A stretch of 64,000 nt of DNA from Myxococcus stipitatus (GTDB taxonomy: Bacteria; Myxococcota; Myxococcia; Myxococcales; Myxococcaceae): NCBI RefSeq assembly GCF_038561935.1, contig NZ_CP102770.1, forward strand, positions 3,348,001 through 3,412,000, read 5' to 3'. Position 1 is the stretch's first letter; every line of letters starts with the position of its first letter. The notes beneath the pieces are model-generated. The model was not told the DNA's origin and did no database searches. It saw nothing but the letters and a program-made list of their open reading frames with translations. A program made the translations under genes and the position numbers. Positions 16,553 to 29,115 of this stretch are shown in pieces.

Positions 16553-17428
16553 ATGAAGGCCGCCATGACGCTACCGTCGCCGACCGCGCTTGTTCCCGGA
16601 GCCTCCGAGGACGTGGACTCGCTGGCCTCGCTGCTGCGGGGACGGCGCACCGTGGTGCTGACGGGCGCGGGCTGCAGCACCGAGTCCGGCATCCCCGACT
16701 ATCGCGGCCCCGGCACCCGGGCCCGGGCTCGCAATCCCATCCAGCACCGGGAGTTCCTCCATCGGCCCGAGGTGCGGGCGCGTTACTGGGCGCGCAGTCT
16801 GCTCGGCTGGCCCCGGTTCTCCTCCGCCCGCCCCAACGCCGCGCATCAGGCGCTGGCGGAGCTGGAGCGCGCGGGACATGTGCCCGGCCTCATCACCCAG
16901 AACGTGGACCGGCTGCACCACGCCGCGGGCAGCACGCGTGTCATTGAGCTGCATGGCGCGCTGGAGCGCGTGCGCTGTCTGGACTGTGGGGGGAATGAGG
17001 CGCGCGCCGTGCTCCAGGAGCGTCTGCTCACGCTCAACCCGGACTTCAATCACCAGGTGCTGGAGCTGCGGCCGGACGGAGACGCGGAGCTGTCCTCGGA
17101 GGCGCTCCAGTCCTTCCGGGTGCCGGCGTGCGCGGGCTGCGGCGGGACGCTGAAGCCAGACGTCGTGTTCTTCGGCGACAACGTGCCCGCGCCCACGGTG
17201 GCGGAGGCGTTCTCCTTGCTGGAGGAGGGGGACGCGCTGCTGGTGGTGGGCTCCTCGCTGGCCATCTACTCCGGCTACCGCTTCCTCGCGCGCGCCGCCG
17301 AGCGCCACCTCCCCATCGCCATCCTCAACATCGGGGAGTGTCGTGGCGTGGAGCTGGCGGACCTGCGCATCGAGGCCAGCGCTGGAGATGTGCTGCCTCG
17401 GCTCGTCCAAGCGCTGGCGCGCGGCTGA
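16553..17428 (+). CDS. SIRT4-like class II sirtuin (NAD-dependent protein deacylase)
   Basis: 291 aa from ATG 16553, with GGGGAAGAGG upstream; the longer frame to 16400 overlaps the GNAT gene and is rejected. Motifs: LTGAGCSTESGIPDYRGPG for NAD binding, TQNVDRLHHAAGS, ELHG with the catalytic His, four zinc cysteines (CLDCGG and CAGCGG), DVVFFGDNVP, and VVGSSLAIYSGYRF with IAILNIG. The STESGIPDYR wording, the RYWARSLLGWPRFSS segment and the VLQERL insert resemble mitochondrial SIRT4 rather than CobB, so the activity may be removal of larger acyl groups. Close divergence from a GNAT enzyme suggests opposing acyl modification, which is inference. Confidence 0.92.
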   Translation: MKAAMTLPSPTALVPGASEDVDSLASLLRGRRTVVLTGAGCSTESGIPDYRGPGTRARARNPIQHREFLHRPEVRARYWARSLLGWPRFSSARPNAAHQALAELERAGHVPGLITQNVDRLHHAAGSTRVIELHGALERVRCLDCGGNEARAVLQERLLTLNPDFNHQVLELRPDGDAELSSEALQSFRVPACAGCGGTLKPDVVFFGDNVPAPTVAEAFSLLEEGDALLVVGSSLAIYSGYRFLARAAERHLPIAILNIGECRGVELADLRIEASAGDVLPRLVQALARG

Positions 17429-17447
17429 GCGTCGCGCGGCCCGTGCC

Positions 17448-18353
17448 TCAGGGCATGCGCACGTGGGCGGTGAGAAAGTCGATGAAGGCGCGGATGCGCG
17501 CGGGCATGTGCTGCCCCTGGCTCAGGTAGAGCGCGTGGATGGCCTCGGTGTCTCCGGGATTGTGCTCCTCCAACACGGGCACGAGGCGGCCCGCGTCCAG
17601 GTCCTCCTTCACCTGGAACACCGCGAGCCGCGCGAGCCCCACGCCCGCCAGCACCATCTGTCGCAGCGCCTCGCCGTCGCTCGCCTCGGCGCTGCCCACC
17701 GGGGCCACGGCGAGCTCCGTCGAGCCCTCCACCAGCGGCCAGCTCACACTCGCCCGCGCGTAGCTGAAGCTGAGCCGGTTGTGGGTCGCCAGGTCCGTGG
17801 GCGACTTGGGCGCGCCGTGCCGCTGGAGGTAGTCCGGTGAGCCCACGATGACCAGCCGTGTCTCACCGAGCTTGCGCGCGGTGAGCTGCGAGTTCTTGAG
17901 GGGCCCCGCGCGAATGGCCACGTCGGTGCGCTCGTCGAGCAGGTCGATGAGCTTGTCGGTCAGGTTGAGCTCCACCGTGACGGACGGATAGCGGGCGAGG
18001 AAGGCCGGGAGCAGGGGGATGAGGATGCAGCGGCTGAAGGCCGGATTGGTGTTGATGCGCAGCCTTCCGCTGGGGGCGTCGCTCGCGGCGGCCTGGCGCT
18101 CCGCCTCGTCGAGCTCCTCGAGGATGCGCACGCTCCGCTCATAGAAGCCGCAGCCCTCGGGCGTGAGCTTGAGCGCGCGGGTCGAGCGGTTGAGCAGGCG
18201 GGCTCCCAGCCGCTCCTCCAACCGGGCCACCAGCTTGCTCACCGCGGAGGGTGTCATCCGGAAGGCGCGCGCGGCGGCGGAGAAGCCCCCCAGCTCCACC
18301 ACCTTCACGAAGACTTCCATCTCCCCAGAGCGATTGACGTCAAGGCGCGCCAT
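17448..18353 (-). CDS. LysR-family transcriptional regulator
   Basis: 301 aa, standard length. The N-terminal winged helix-turn-helix is clear (FVKVVELGGFSAAARAFRMTPSAVSKLVARLEERLGARLLNRSTRALKLTPEG). The C-terminal two-lobed effector domain follows (RLRINTNPAFSRCILIPLLPAFLARYPSVTVEL, DVAIRAGPL). It most resembles the CrgA/DsdC-like group. It is divergent from an efflux-type MFS gene with 105 bases between starts, the normal arrangement for a LysR protein controlling its neighbour and itself. No unambiguous T-N11-A operator was picked out. Confidence 0.93.
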   Translation of the reverse strand: MARLDVNRSGEMEVFVKVVELGGFSAAARAFRMTPSAVSKLVARLEERLGARLLNRSTRALKLTPEGCGFYERSVRILEELDEAERQAAASDAPSGRLRINTNPAFSRCILIPLLPAFLARYPSVTVELNLTDKLIDLLDERTDVAIRAGPLKNSQLTARKLGETRLVIVGSPDYLQRHGAPKSPTDLATHNRLSFSYARASVSWPLVEGSTELAVAPVGSAEASDGEALRQMVLAGVGLARLAVFQVKEDLDAGRLVPVLEEHNPGDTEAIHALYLSQGQHMPARIRAFIDFLTAHVRMP

Positions 18354-18458
18354 GGTGAACCCAATTCATAAGTCCTAGTCCGCGCGCTGCCCTACCGCAG
18401 GAAAATCGCGCCGTCCATACAAGGCCCCATCCAACCTCGACCTGGGAGGCCTCGTCAC

Positions 18459-19637
18459 ATGCCGTGGGCCTTGTTCGCATTGACCGCGGGCGCCTTTGGA
18501 ATCGGCGTCACGGAGTTCGTCATCATGGGCCTGTTGATGGAGGTGGGCACCGACCTGGGTGTCTCCCTCTCCTCGGCGGGGCTGCTCATCTCCGGCTACG
18601 CCCTGGGCGTCATGGCGGGTGCTCCCGTCCTGACGGTGTTGACGGGAGGCTGGTCCCGCAAACACGTGCTGCTGGGGCTGATGGTCATCTTCACCGTGGG
18701 CAACGTGGCCTGCGCGCTCGCGCCCACGTACGGCACGCTGATGGCCGCGCGGGTGCTCACGTCCCTCTCGCACGGGACGTTCTTCGGCGTGGGCTCCGTC
18801 GTGGCCACGGGGCTTGTGTCCGCGGACCGGCGCGCGTCCGCCATCGCCATCATGTTCACGGGACTCACGGTGGCCACCATCCTCGGTGTGCCGCTGGGCA
18901 CCTGGCTGGGGCAGTGGCTCGGGTGGCGCGCGACGTTCTGGGCCGTGGCGTTGATTGGCCTGGTCGCCGTCGTGGTGCTCGCGGCGTTCGTCCCTCGCGA
19001 CACGGCGGAGCGGAAGTCCACGGACTGGCGCGCGGACATGCGGGCCCTCGGGCGGCGGTCGGTGTTGCTGGGGCTGATGACGACGGCGCTCGGCTACGCG
19101 GGGGTGTTCGCCGTGTTCACCTTCATCGCGCCCATCCTCACGCGGCTCAGCGGCTTCTCGCAGGCGGCGGTGTCACCCATCCTGCTGGTCTTCGGAGGCG
19201 GCATGCTGGTGGGCAACCTGGTGGGCGGAAAGCTCGCGGACCGCCAGCTGCTTCCGGCCATCCTGGGCACGCTCGCGGTGCTGTCCCTGGTGTTGTTCGG
19301 GATGACCTTCGTGCTGCACAGCCAGGTCCTCGCCGTCGTCGCCGTGGGGCTGTTCGGCGCCGCGGCCTTCGCCACGGTGCCGCCGCTCCAGATGTGGGTG
19401 CTGGAGAAGGCGCGGGGCGCCGGGCAGAGCCTCGCGTCGAGCCTCAACATCGGCGCCTTCAACCTGGGCAACGCGCTGGGCGCGTGGTTCGGCGGGCTCA
19501 TCATCGACCGAGGCCCCGGACTGGGGGCCGTCACCTGGGTGGCCGCGCTGGTGCCGCTGTCGGCCATCCTCATCGTCCTGCTGTCGCAGCGCCTGGACGC
19601 TGGCGACTCCGCGCCCTACTTGTCCGTGCCGAAGTAG
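18459..19637 (+). CDS. MFS transporter, AraJ/drug-efflux type
   Basis: 392 aa with 12 predicted membrane segments. The opening WALFALTAGAFGIGVTEFVIMGLLMEV is characteristic of the DHA1 AraJ/YdhP/chloramphenicol-efflux branch. The loop 2-3 region reads TGGWSRKHVLLGLM, a variant of the usual MFS motif, and the helix-4/5 region is RVLTSLSHGTFFGVGS. Substrate unknown. The start has GGGAGG upstream. Likely controlled by the divergent LysR gene. Its last 22 bases overlap the convergent uracil phosphoribosyltransferase gene, so no terminator fits between them. Confidence 0.92.
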   Translation: MPWALFALTAGAFGIGVTEFVIMGLLMEVGTDLGVSLSSAGLLISGYALGVMAGAPVLTVLTGGWSRKHVLLGLMVIFTVGNVACALAPTYGTLMAARVLTSLSHGTFFGVGSVVATGLVSADRRASAIAIMFTGLTVATILGVPLGTWLGQWLGWRATFWAVALIGLVAVVVLAAFVPRDTAERKSTDWRADMRALGRRSVLLGLMTTALGYAGVFAVFTFIAPILTRLSGFSQAAVSPILLVFGGGMLVGNLVGGKLADRQLLPAILGTLAVLSLVLFGMTFVLHSQVLAVVAVGLFGAAAFATVPPLQMWVLEKARGAGQSLASSLNIGAFNLGNALGAWFGGLIIDRGPGLGAVTWVAALVPLSAILIVLLSQRLDAGDSAPYLSVPK

Positions 19638-20296
19638 CGGTCTCCGAAGTCGCCGATGCCGGGCAGCATGTACGCGTGCTCGTTCAAGCGCTCCTCGATG
19701 GAGGAGGTGACCACCTTCACCCGAGGGTAGCGCCGCGTCACGGCGGCGATGCCCTGCGGCACCGCAATCAGCGTGACGAAGATGATGTGCTCCTCCGCCA
19801 CGCCCCGGTCGAGCAGCACCTGGATGGCCGCGAGCGCCGTGCCTCCCGTGGCGAGCATGGGGTCGAGGAGCAGCACGTGCCGCTTCGCGATGTCGGGGGG
19901 CAGCGCCGAATAGTACAGGTGCGGCAGCTTGGTGACCTTGTCGCGTTGGATGAGGATCTTGCCGATGCGAATCGACGGGCAGGCCACGCGCAGGGCCGCC
20001 TCCATGCTCTCTCCCGCGCGGGCAATGGAGACGCCGCAGATCTCGGACGCGAAGCGCAGGCCGGGATACTTGCGGCCCACGGGGGTCTCCACGTCATGCG
20101 GCTCGAAGGGGAGCAGGTTCAACCCCTCCTCGATGAGCATCCGGATGATTCGGCCGGAGTAGAAGACGAAGTCCTCGCGGCGGGCGTGTCTGTCCCGGAT
20201 GACGGTGTGCAGCGCGCGGAGCTGGTTCGTCTGCGGCAAGAGGTGGAGGTTGTGGCCGAACGGCGCTTCCGGCGGAAGCGGTGACGCGGTGGACAT
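19616..20296 (-). CDS. upp: Uracil phosphoribosyltransferase, last gene of the C-nucleoside-like operon
   Basis: 226 aa. It converts uracil and PRPP to UMP. The sequence has LLPQTNQLRALHTVIRD at the start, the PRPP loop LLLDPMLATGGTA, and the C-terminal uracil-binding segment LPGIGDFGDRYFGT. It starts 25 bases after the preceding gene of the leftward operon. A housekeeping upp is not expected at the end of an NRPS operon. In minimycin producers a uracil phosphoribosyltransferase (MinD) is part of self-resistance, and PsuG-type enzymes also release uracil, so either role would explain its place here. The 3' end overlaps the convergent MFS gene by 22 bases. Confidence 0.92.
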   Translation of the reverse strand: MSTASPLPPEAPFGHNLHLLPQTNQLRALHTVIRDRHARREDFVFYSGRIIRMLIEEGLNLLPFEPHDVETPVGRKYPGLRFASEICGVSIARAGESMEAALRVACPSIRIGKILIQRDKVTKLPHLYYSALPPDIAKRHVLLLDPMLATGGTALAAIQVLLDRGVAEEHIIFVTLIAVPQGIAAVTRRYPRVKVVTSSIEERLNEHAYMLPGIGDFGDRYFGTDK

Positions 20297-20321
20297 GGTC
20301 GTTCCTCTCTCCGGTCTGGGG

Positions 20322-21527
20322 TCACTCTTCTGTGGGGGGCTGCTCGAAGGACTTGGGGAGCTCGGGGGTGGTGGTGAAGCACCCGGCCGCGACGCGATAG
20401 AGCGAGCGGCACCCCGTCCGCTTCCACACCCGATGCATCACATAGACGAGCTTCGGGTTGTGCTCCTCCGCCTCCAGGAAGGAGCGCGCGACAATCCGCT
20501 CCCAGTCCTCACCCGCCGAGGGAGGCCCGCCCGTGTCGACGGCGTCCTGGAAGGTCGTGTGCAGCGCGCTCAGCGCGGAGCGCGTGGGGAAGCTCGCGCG
20601 CGAGAAGAGGATGCCGAGCATCCCCACCCAGAACGCCTGGACGACCGAGCGGCGTTGCTCCACCGGCAGGGCGCGTGAAATCTGCTCCATCGCATGCAGG
20701 GACGTGAGCAGGTGCAGCAGGACGAAGTCTCCCGGCTGCGACAGGTAGATGAGCGTCACGGCGTAGAAGAGCTGCTCCCAGCTCGTCGCGGCCTCCTGCT
20801 CCGCCAGCCACGCGGGCGTCTCGTACAGGAGGGGGTGGCCCCGCTGGACGCTCCTCGCGATTCGGTACTGGAGGCCGGACCGCGCCAGCTCGGGATGGAT
20901 GCCGGCGGCCACACCGGCCTCGACGTCTCCGAGGGTCTCCTCGGCCCAGTGCTGGAGCTCGGCGGGATTCGCCTCCCAGACACCCGCGATGCGCAGCAGC
21001 GAGTCCACCGGCCGCGTCTCCCGGGGCCGCTCGGCCGGCGCGGGGACGGCGCGCTCCGGATGGCAGGACACCTGGGTGAAGGCCATGTACGCCAGGCCCT
21101 CCACCGTCATCCACGGGTGTCCGATGTCCAGGGCCCAGCCCAGGTGGATGGTGGCGTGGGTGAACGCACCCACCCAGCCCGGGAGCAGCTCCGGGACATA
21201 CCGCGCCAGCACCGCCTCCAGGCCGTGCTCGCGAAGCTGTCGCTGCATGAACGCGCAGTAGGACGCGTAGCTGGTGCGGCGGCCGAGGAACTCCCTCCAG
21301 TTGGCCTCCGTGATGACGTGCTTCGGCGCGCGGGGCGGCTCCAGGCCGTACCCATACGGCGTCAGCTTCGCGTAGCTGTCGTAGTACGCGCGGACGCACT
21401 GCTCGGACGCGCCCAGGCCCACGAGCGCGACGACGGCGTGTTTGACGTGGTTGGTGAGATGGCCGTTGAACTCGATGTGATAGCGCTGGTCGTTCAGCAG
21501 CTCATCGGCCCACCTGGGAAGGCTCAT
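20322..21527 (-). CDS. DUF4243 / questin-oxidase-like enzyme (OzmD/MinC C-terminal-domain-like)
   Basis: 401 aa. The opening YHIEFNGHLTNHVKHAVVALVGLGA and the later FTHATIHLGWALDIGHP give the histidine-rich helices typical of DUF4243. The fungal member is questin oxidase. In oxazinomycin synthesis the DUF4243 protein OzmD is a non-haem iron enzyme, proposed to be held by four histidines, that inserts oxygen into the pyridine C-nucleoside to form a 1,3-oxazine with loss of cyanide. His residues in NHVKH and THATIH are the obvious metal ligands here. The gene overlaps the upstream transporter gene (ATGA) and precedes upp. In the minimycin cluster this domain is fused to the HAD phosphatase as MinC; here the two are separate genes. 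Substrate assignment is inference from family and context. Confidence 0.85.
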   Translation of the reverse strand: MSLPRWADELLNDQRYHIEFNGHLTNHVKHAVVALVGLGASEQCVRAYYDSYAKLTPYGYGLEPPRAPKHVITEANWREFLGRRTSYASYCAFMQRQLREHGLEAVLARYVPELLPGWVGAFTHATIHLGWALDIGHPWMTVEGLAYMAFTQVSCHPERAVPAPAERPRETRPVDSLLRIAGVWEANPAELQHWAEETLGDVEAGVAAGIHPELARSGLQYRIARSVQRGHPLLYETPAWLAEQEAATSWEQLFYAVTLIYLSQPGDFVLLHLLTSLHAMEQISRALPVEQRRSVVQAFWVGMLGILFSRASFPTRSALSALHTTFQDAVDTGGPPSAGEDWERIVARSFLEAEEHNPKLVYVMHRVWKRTGCRSLYRVAAGCFTTTPELPKSFEQPPTEE

Positions 21528-21973
21528 GACGTCTTTTCCTGAGGTTGGGGGGCCTTGGCCACCCGGGTGAAGTGGACGCCCACCAGGACCAGGGCCACGC
21601 CCAGTCCTCGGGAGAGCGAGGGGGCGATGTGGTGGTTTTGATAGTCAATCACCACCGCGGAGATCATCTGGCCGCTGATGACCAGGAGCACCGCGTTCAT
21701 GGCGCCCAGGCGCGGGAAGATGAAGCTGTTCACCGCGACGAAGAGCGCGCCGAAGAAGCCTCCCAGATAGGCGGACCAGGGCGGCGTGGACATGCCGTCC
21801 AGCTTCCAGCCGCCCAGGGCGGCCAGCAGCAGCGTGAGGAACAGGAACCCGATGAGGTGGTTCCACAGCGATGCCCGGAACGGGCCCAGCTCCGTGCTGA
21901 GTCTGCCATTGATGGCGCGGCTGGTGCCGATGAACATGCCATTCACGAGCGCGAGCAGGATGTAGGGGAGCAC
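21524..21973 (-). CDS. YdcZ-type (DMT superfamily) half-transporter, second of a pair
   Basis: 149 aa, about five hydrophobic helices (LLALVNGMFIGTSRAINGRL, SLWNHLIGFLFLTLLLAAL, YLGGFFGALFVAVNSFIF, VLLVISGQMISAVVID, LGVALVLVGVHF). This is the DUF606/YdcZ family, related to EmrE-like small multidrug transporters. Such half-size proteins work as pairs, and the previous gene encodes the partner, three bases upstream. An exporter matches the transporter (MinT) function of the minimycin cluster, although I cannot tell whether MinT belongs to the same family. The stop overlaps the start of the DUF4243 gene. Confidence 0.85.
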   Translation of the reverse strand: MLPYILLALVNGMFIGTSRAINGRLSTELGPFRASLWNHLIGFLFLTLLLAALGGWKLDGMSTPPWSAYLGGFFGALFVAVNSFIFPRLGAMNAVLLVISGQMISAVVIDYQNHHIAPSLSRGLGVALVLVGVHFTRVAKAPQPQEKTS

Positions 21974-21976
21974 GCG

Positions 21977-22444
21977 TCAAACCCGGTCGAAGATGATGAG
22001 CGCGCTGCCCGTCAGCACCGCGAGCGCCACGCCGAAGTCCGCCGCGACGATGCGCCGCCTGGGCGTGCGGAACAGTCCGAAGTGGTCCGAGACGATGCCG
22101 AACAACACCTGCCCCACCAGCATGAAGGCGATGGTGCCGGACAGGCTCAGGCTGCTGTTGACGGTGATGGCCGCCAGGATCACGGTGAACGTGCCAGGGA
22201 TGCCCCCCAGGTAGAACCAGAGCGGCGGCTTGAGGTCCTTGCTCGGGCCCGCCGTCGCCGGGGCGACGAGCCGGGAATAGACAGCCATCAGGAGGAGGGC
22301 CGCCGCGGCGCCCAGTCCATGCGCCACCCACGACGCGACGATGGGCGATGTATGTCTTGCGAGGAGGCTGTTGTAGTGAATCATCAAGGCGAGCAGGGCT
22401 CCTCCCGCCATCGCCAGAAGCCAGTCCGTCGAGCGTCCAATCAT
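21977..22444 (-). CDS. YdcZ-type (DMT superfamily) half-transporter, first of a pair
   Basis: 155 aa with five hydrophobic helices, beginning MIGRSTDWLLAMAGGALLALMIHYNSLLARHTSPI and ending LAVLTGSALIIFD. It has the YdcZ core IPGTFTVILAAITVNSSLSLSGTIAFMLVGQVLFGIVSDHFGLF. It is homologous to, but clearly diverged from, its downstream neighbour, as expected for a heterodimer with opposite membrane orientations. It lies 14 bases after the HAD gene inside the operon. Confidence 0.85.
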   Translation of the reverse strand: MIGRSTDWLLAMAGGALLALMIHYNSLLARHTSPIVASWVAHGLGAAAALLLMAVYSRLVAPATAGPSKDLKPPLWFYLGGIPGTFTVILAAITVNSSLSLSGTIAFMLVGQVLFGIVSDHFGLFRTPRRRIVAADFGVALAVLTGSALIIFDRV

Positions 22445-22458
22445 GAGCGTGGTACCTG

Positions 22459-23130
22459 TCAGTCCTGTCGGGGTCCTGTCTGAAGATACCCCACCACTTC
22501 TTGGAAGGACCGGGCAATCCAGGTGGGCTCCGCGGACGTCAACTCCTGGAGACTGTGCACGCCATAGGTCACCGCGATGGAGCGCAGCCCCGCGGCGTGG
22601 GCCATGTGCAGGTCATGCGTGGTGTCGCCCACCATGACGGCGCGCCCGGGGCGCACGTCGAGCTTGCTCAGGATGAACAGGCCCATCTCGGGCGCGGGTT
22701 TGGGTTTCTCCACCTGGTCGGCGCCCACCACCAGGTCGAAGAACCCTCGCAGGCCCGCGGCCTCCAGCAGGGACTGGGCGCTCGCGTGGAACTTGCTCGT
22801 GGCCACCGCGAGGAGCATCCCGCGCGACTGGAGCCGGGTGAGTCCATCGATGACGCCCGGAAAGACGAGCTGTCCGGCGCGAGGGAGGACCCGCTCCCTG
22901 AACACCGCCTGATAGCCGCGGATGGCGTCCGGCACGCGCCGGTCGTCGAGCGGCACCTCCAGCAGCGTGCTGAAGGCGCGCTCCAGGGGAAGGCCGATGG
23001 TGGCGCGAATCGACGCGTCCTCTCGCGGGGCGAACCCCAGGGCCGTGAAGGTCTCTCGGAAGGACTCCACGATGGCGCGCGGTGTGTCGACGAGGGTCCC
23101 GTCGAGGTCGAAGATGGCCAGGGGCTTCAT
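22459..23130 (-). CDS. HAD-family phosphatase (IndB / MinC N-terminal-domain-like)
   Basis: 223 aa from ATG 23130, which has AAGGA upstream; an in-frame extension to 23175 runs into the previous gene and is rejected. HAD motifs: I DLDGTLVDT (nucleophile and acid/base Asp), II AVATSKFHA, III KPKPAPEMG, IV VMVGDTTHDLHMA. It belongs to the phosphoglycolate-phosphatase-like branch. Indigoidine clusters carry an equivalent gene (IndB), and in minimycin producers the MinC N-terminal phosphatase removes the 5'-phosphate from the toxic nucleotide. It sits next to the PsuG-like gene, so dephosphorylation of a C-nucleotide is the likely job. Confidence 0.9.
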   Translation of the reverse strand: MKPLAIFDLDGTLVDTPRAIVESFRETFTALGFAPREDASIRATIGLPLERAFSTLLEVPLDDRRVPDAIRGYQAVFRERVLPRAGQLVFPGVIDGLTRLQSRGMLLAVATSKFHASAQSLLEAAGLRGFFDLVVGADQVEKPKPAPEMGLFILSKLDVRPGRAVMVGDTTHDLHMAHAAGLRSIAVTYGVHSLQELTSAEPTWIARSFQEVVGYLQTGPRQD

Positions 23131-23140
23131 CAGCGGTCCT

Positions 23141-24091
23141 TCAGTGAGGGAGGGTTTCGCGGCGGTAGAGGGCATGTGCGGTGGCCAGCCGTCCGGCCAG
23201 CTCCGCCGTGCCGATGAGGACCGACATGTTGGCCTTGGCGGACCGGCCCGACGTCGCCTTGTCCACCGCGCGCATGAGGTACTTCGTGAGGGCGTTGCCT
23301 CGGATGCCTTCGTGCTCCGCGGCGAGCATGGCCCGCTCCATCACCGCGTCGACCTCGTGCGGGTCGATGGCGTCCTCCGCGCGGATGGGCTGCGTGATGA
23401 GCAACCCTCCCGGCTGGCCCAGGGCCCAGTGCCGCTCGACGGCGCGGGCGATGGTCGCCTCGTCGTCCAGCCGGTGAGGACTGCGCAGCCCGCTGGAGAC
23501 GCAATAGAACGCGGGGAAGTCATCGGACTTGTAGGAGATGACGGGCACGCAGTGTGTCTCGAGGAACTCGAGCGTCAGCGGCAGGTCGAGGATGCTCTTG
23601 GCGCCCGCGCAGACCACCGCCACCTTGGACCGGGTGAACTGAATGAGGTCCGAGGAGATGTCCATGCTCGTCTCCGCGCCCCGGTGGACACCGCCGATTC
23701 CCGCGGAGGCGAAGAAGGGGATGTTCGCCAGCTCCGCGGCGACCAGGGAGGAGGCCACGGTCGTGGCGCCGAGCCCACCCTTCGCCAGGATGATGGGCAG
23801 GTCCCGGCTGCTGACCTTGGGGATGCCCGAGGTCGTCCCGAAGCGCTCGATGTCCGCGGCCGTCATGCCCACGAGGAAGCGGCCCTTCTCGACGCCGATG
23901 GTCGCGGGGACGGCGCCTCCGGCCCGGACCGCGTCCTCCACCTTGTGGGCCGTGGCGACGTTGTGCGGGTACTCGAGCCCGTGGGTGATGACGTTCGACT
24001 CCAGCGCGACCACGGGCTTGCCGTCGTCGAGCGCGTCCGCGACCTCTTCTCCGAGGACCAGCAGGGGATGTGTCCGAAGGGCGTGGGGCAT
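23141..24091 (-). CDS. Pseudouridine-5'-phosphate glycosidase family C-glycosidase (PsuG/IndA/MinB/OzmB-like)
   Basis: 316 aa, normal family length. It reads [103 protein letters not shown] and [13 protein letters not shown], all diagnostic of PsuG; the lysine in LAKGG fits the Schiff-base lysine of the family. PsuG splits pseudouridine 5'-phosphate reversibly. In indigoidine clusters it is IndA, and in minimycin/oxazinomycin synthesis the homologue (OzmB) builds the C-glycosidic bond between ribose 5-phosphate and an oxygen-labile pyridine. With an indigoidine-type NRPS upstream and DUF4243 and HAD genes downstream, the synthetic direction is the likely one here. Spacing: 12 bases from the tautomerase gene. 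Confidence 0.93.
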   Translation of the reverse strand: MPHALRTHPLLVLGEEVADALDDGKPVVALESNVITHGLEYPHNVATAHKVEDAVRAGGAVPATIGVEKGRFLVGMTAADIERFGTTSGIPKVSSRDLPIILAKGGLGATTVASSLVAAELANIPFFASAGIGGVHRGAETSMDISSDLIQFTRSKVAVVCAGAKSILDLPLTLEFLETHCVPVISYKSDDFPAFYCVSSGLRSPHRLDDEATIARAVERHWALGQPGGLLITQPIRAEDAIDPHEVDAVMERAMLAAEHEGIRGNALTKYLMRAVDKATSGRSAKANMSVLIGTAELAGRLATAHALYRRETLPH

Positions 24092-24103
24092 CGTGGGCTC
24101 GCG

Positions 24104-24328
24104 TCAGTAGTTGGGAAGCTTGGCCAGCAGGCTCTTGCGGTGGACGATTTCGGGGTCGTAGACGCGCTCGTTCCACGCGGCCTTCTCGACGGGTTCCAGG
24201 GCGATGGAGATGACGCCCGCGTCGCAGCGGAAGGCGCGCTGGACCGCCTGGGTGATGGTGTCGACGAGCTCCGCCCGCCGTGCCTCGTCGAGCGGGATGG
24301 GGAAGTGCTTGATGTTGACGTGGGGCAT
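24104..24328 (-). CDS. 4-oxalocrotonate tautomerase family protein (PptA-like), inside the NRPS operon
   Basis: 74 aa from ATG 24328, 23 bases after the NRPS stop. It begins MPHVNIKHFPIPLD, so Pro2 becomes the catalytic N-terminal proline after Met removal. It continues VDTITQAVQRAFRCDAGVISIALEPVEKAAWNERVYDPEI, closely matching E. coli PptA/YdcE in length and wording. Tautomerases move protons in keto-enol or imine-enamine pairs. I do not know this gene from described indigoidine or minimycin clusters. A plausible role is to set the tautomer of the 5-amino-pyridine-2,6-dione released by the NRPS before C-glycosylation. That role is inference; membership of the operon is directly seen. Confidence 0.88.
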   Translation of the reverse strand: MPHVNIKHFPIPLDEARRAELVDTITQAVQRAFRCDAGVISIALEPVEKAAWNERVYDPEIVHRKSLLAKLPNY

Positions 24329-24351
24329 GAAGGCTCCTCGCGTGGGGCCGG

Positions 24352-28662
<4,311 letters not shown>

Positions 28663-29115
28663 TGCCGTTCTCTTTCGGAGATGTCGCCAACCTGGCTGGA
28701 TGTCTGGGTCACGCGAGCGTGTCTTGTCGCGCGGACCTGTCGTGGAGATGTCACGTGCGTCACGAGGCCGTACCGGCGGGCCCCGCGTTCCTGAGACGAG
28801 ATGAAATAGCTAACACCCGTTGTGTGGCGCGTCAAATCGGATTGTATTTGTGATGCCGGGTTTTGATGACTGTCCTTGTCGTGCAGTGGGGTGGATGTTG
28901 TTGCGGATTCGTGTCTGATGTTGAGGGGTTGGTGCTAGTGGGAATCCACGGTCGACTCATGTCAGACATTGCGATGATTCCAGGTGGAGTGAAGTGGTAG
29001 GGCCGAGTCAGGTCTGATTTGAGAGTCAACGTCGCGCGCGGGAAGGCTTGCGGGGGTTGGAACGTGGCTGACATAGTGCCCGCCGCGCGACGCATGCACC
29101 CTGGGAGACACCGAG
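28663..29115. other. Divergent promoter region between the NRPS operon and the HD gene
   Basis: This 453-bp gap is visibly AT-richer than its surroundings, and I see no gene in it. It holds a 7-bp inverted repeat, TGTCTGA (28912-28918) and TCAGACA (28962-28968), and two imperfect direct repeats, GTCTGATGTTGAG (28913-28925) and GTCTGATTTGAG (29012-29023). These are candidate operators for either side. A possible leftward promoter is listed separately. Confidence 0.5.
28807..28835 (-). promoter_or_regulatory. Candidate promoter for the NRPS operon
   Basis: On the minus strand TTGACG (28835-28830) is followed after 17 bases by TAGCTA (28812-28807). The -35 element is good; the -10 is weak against TATAAT. 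A similar pair, TTGACG-N18-TAGCTT, lies ahead of the cysH operon. Transcription would start near 28800, giving a leader of about 135 nt before ATG 28662. Confidence 0.35.

Noticed and set aside
20322..21527. Reading the DUF4243 gene as an anthraquinone (questin) ring-opening oxidase
   Set aside because: No polyketide genes are nearby, and the neighbours match the C-nucleoside pathway, in which a DUF4243 enzyme has a known role.
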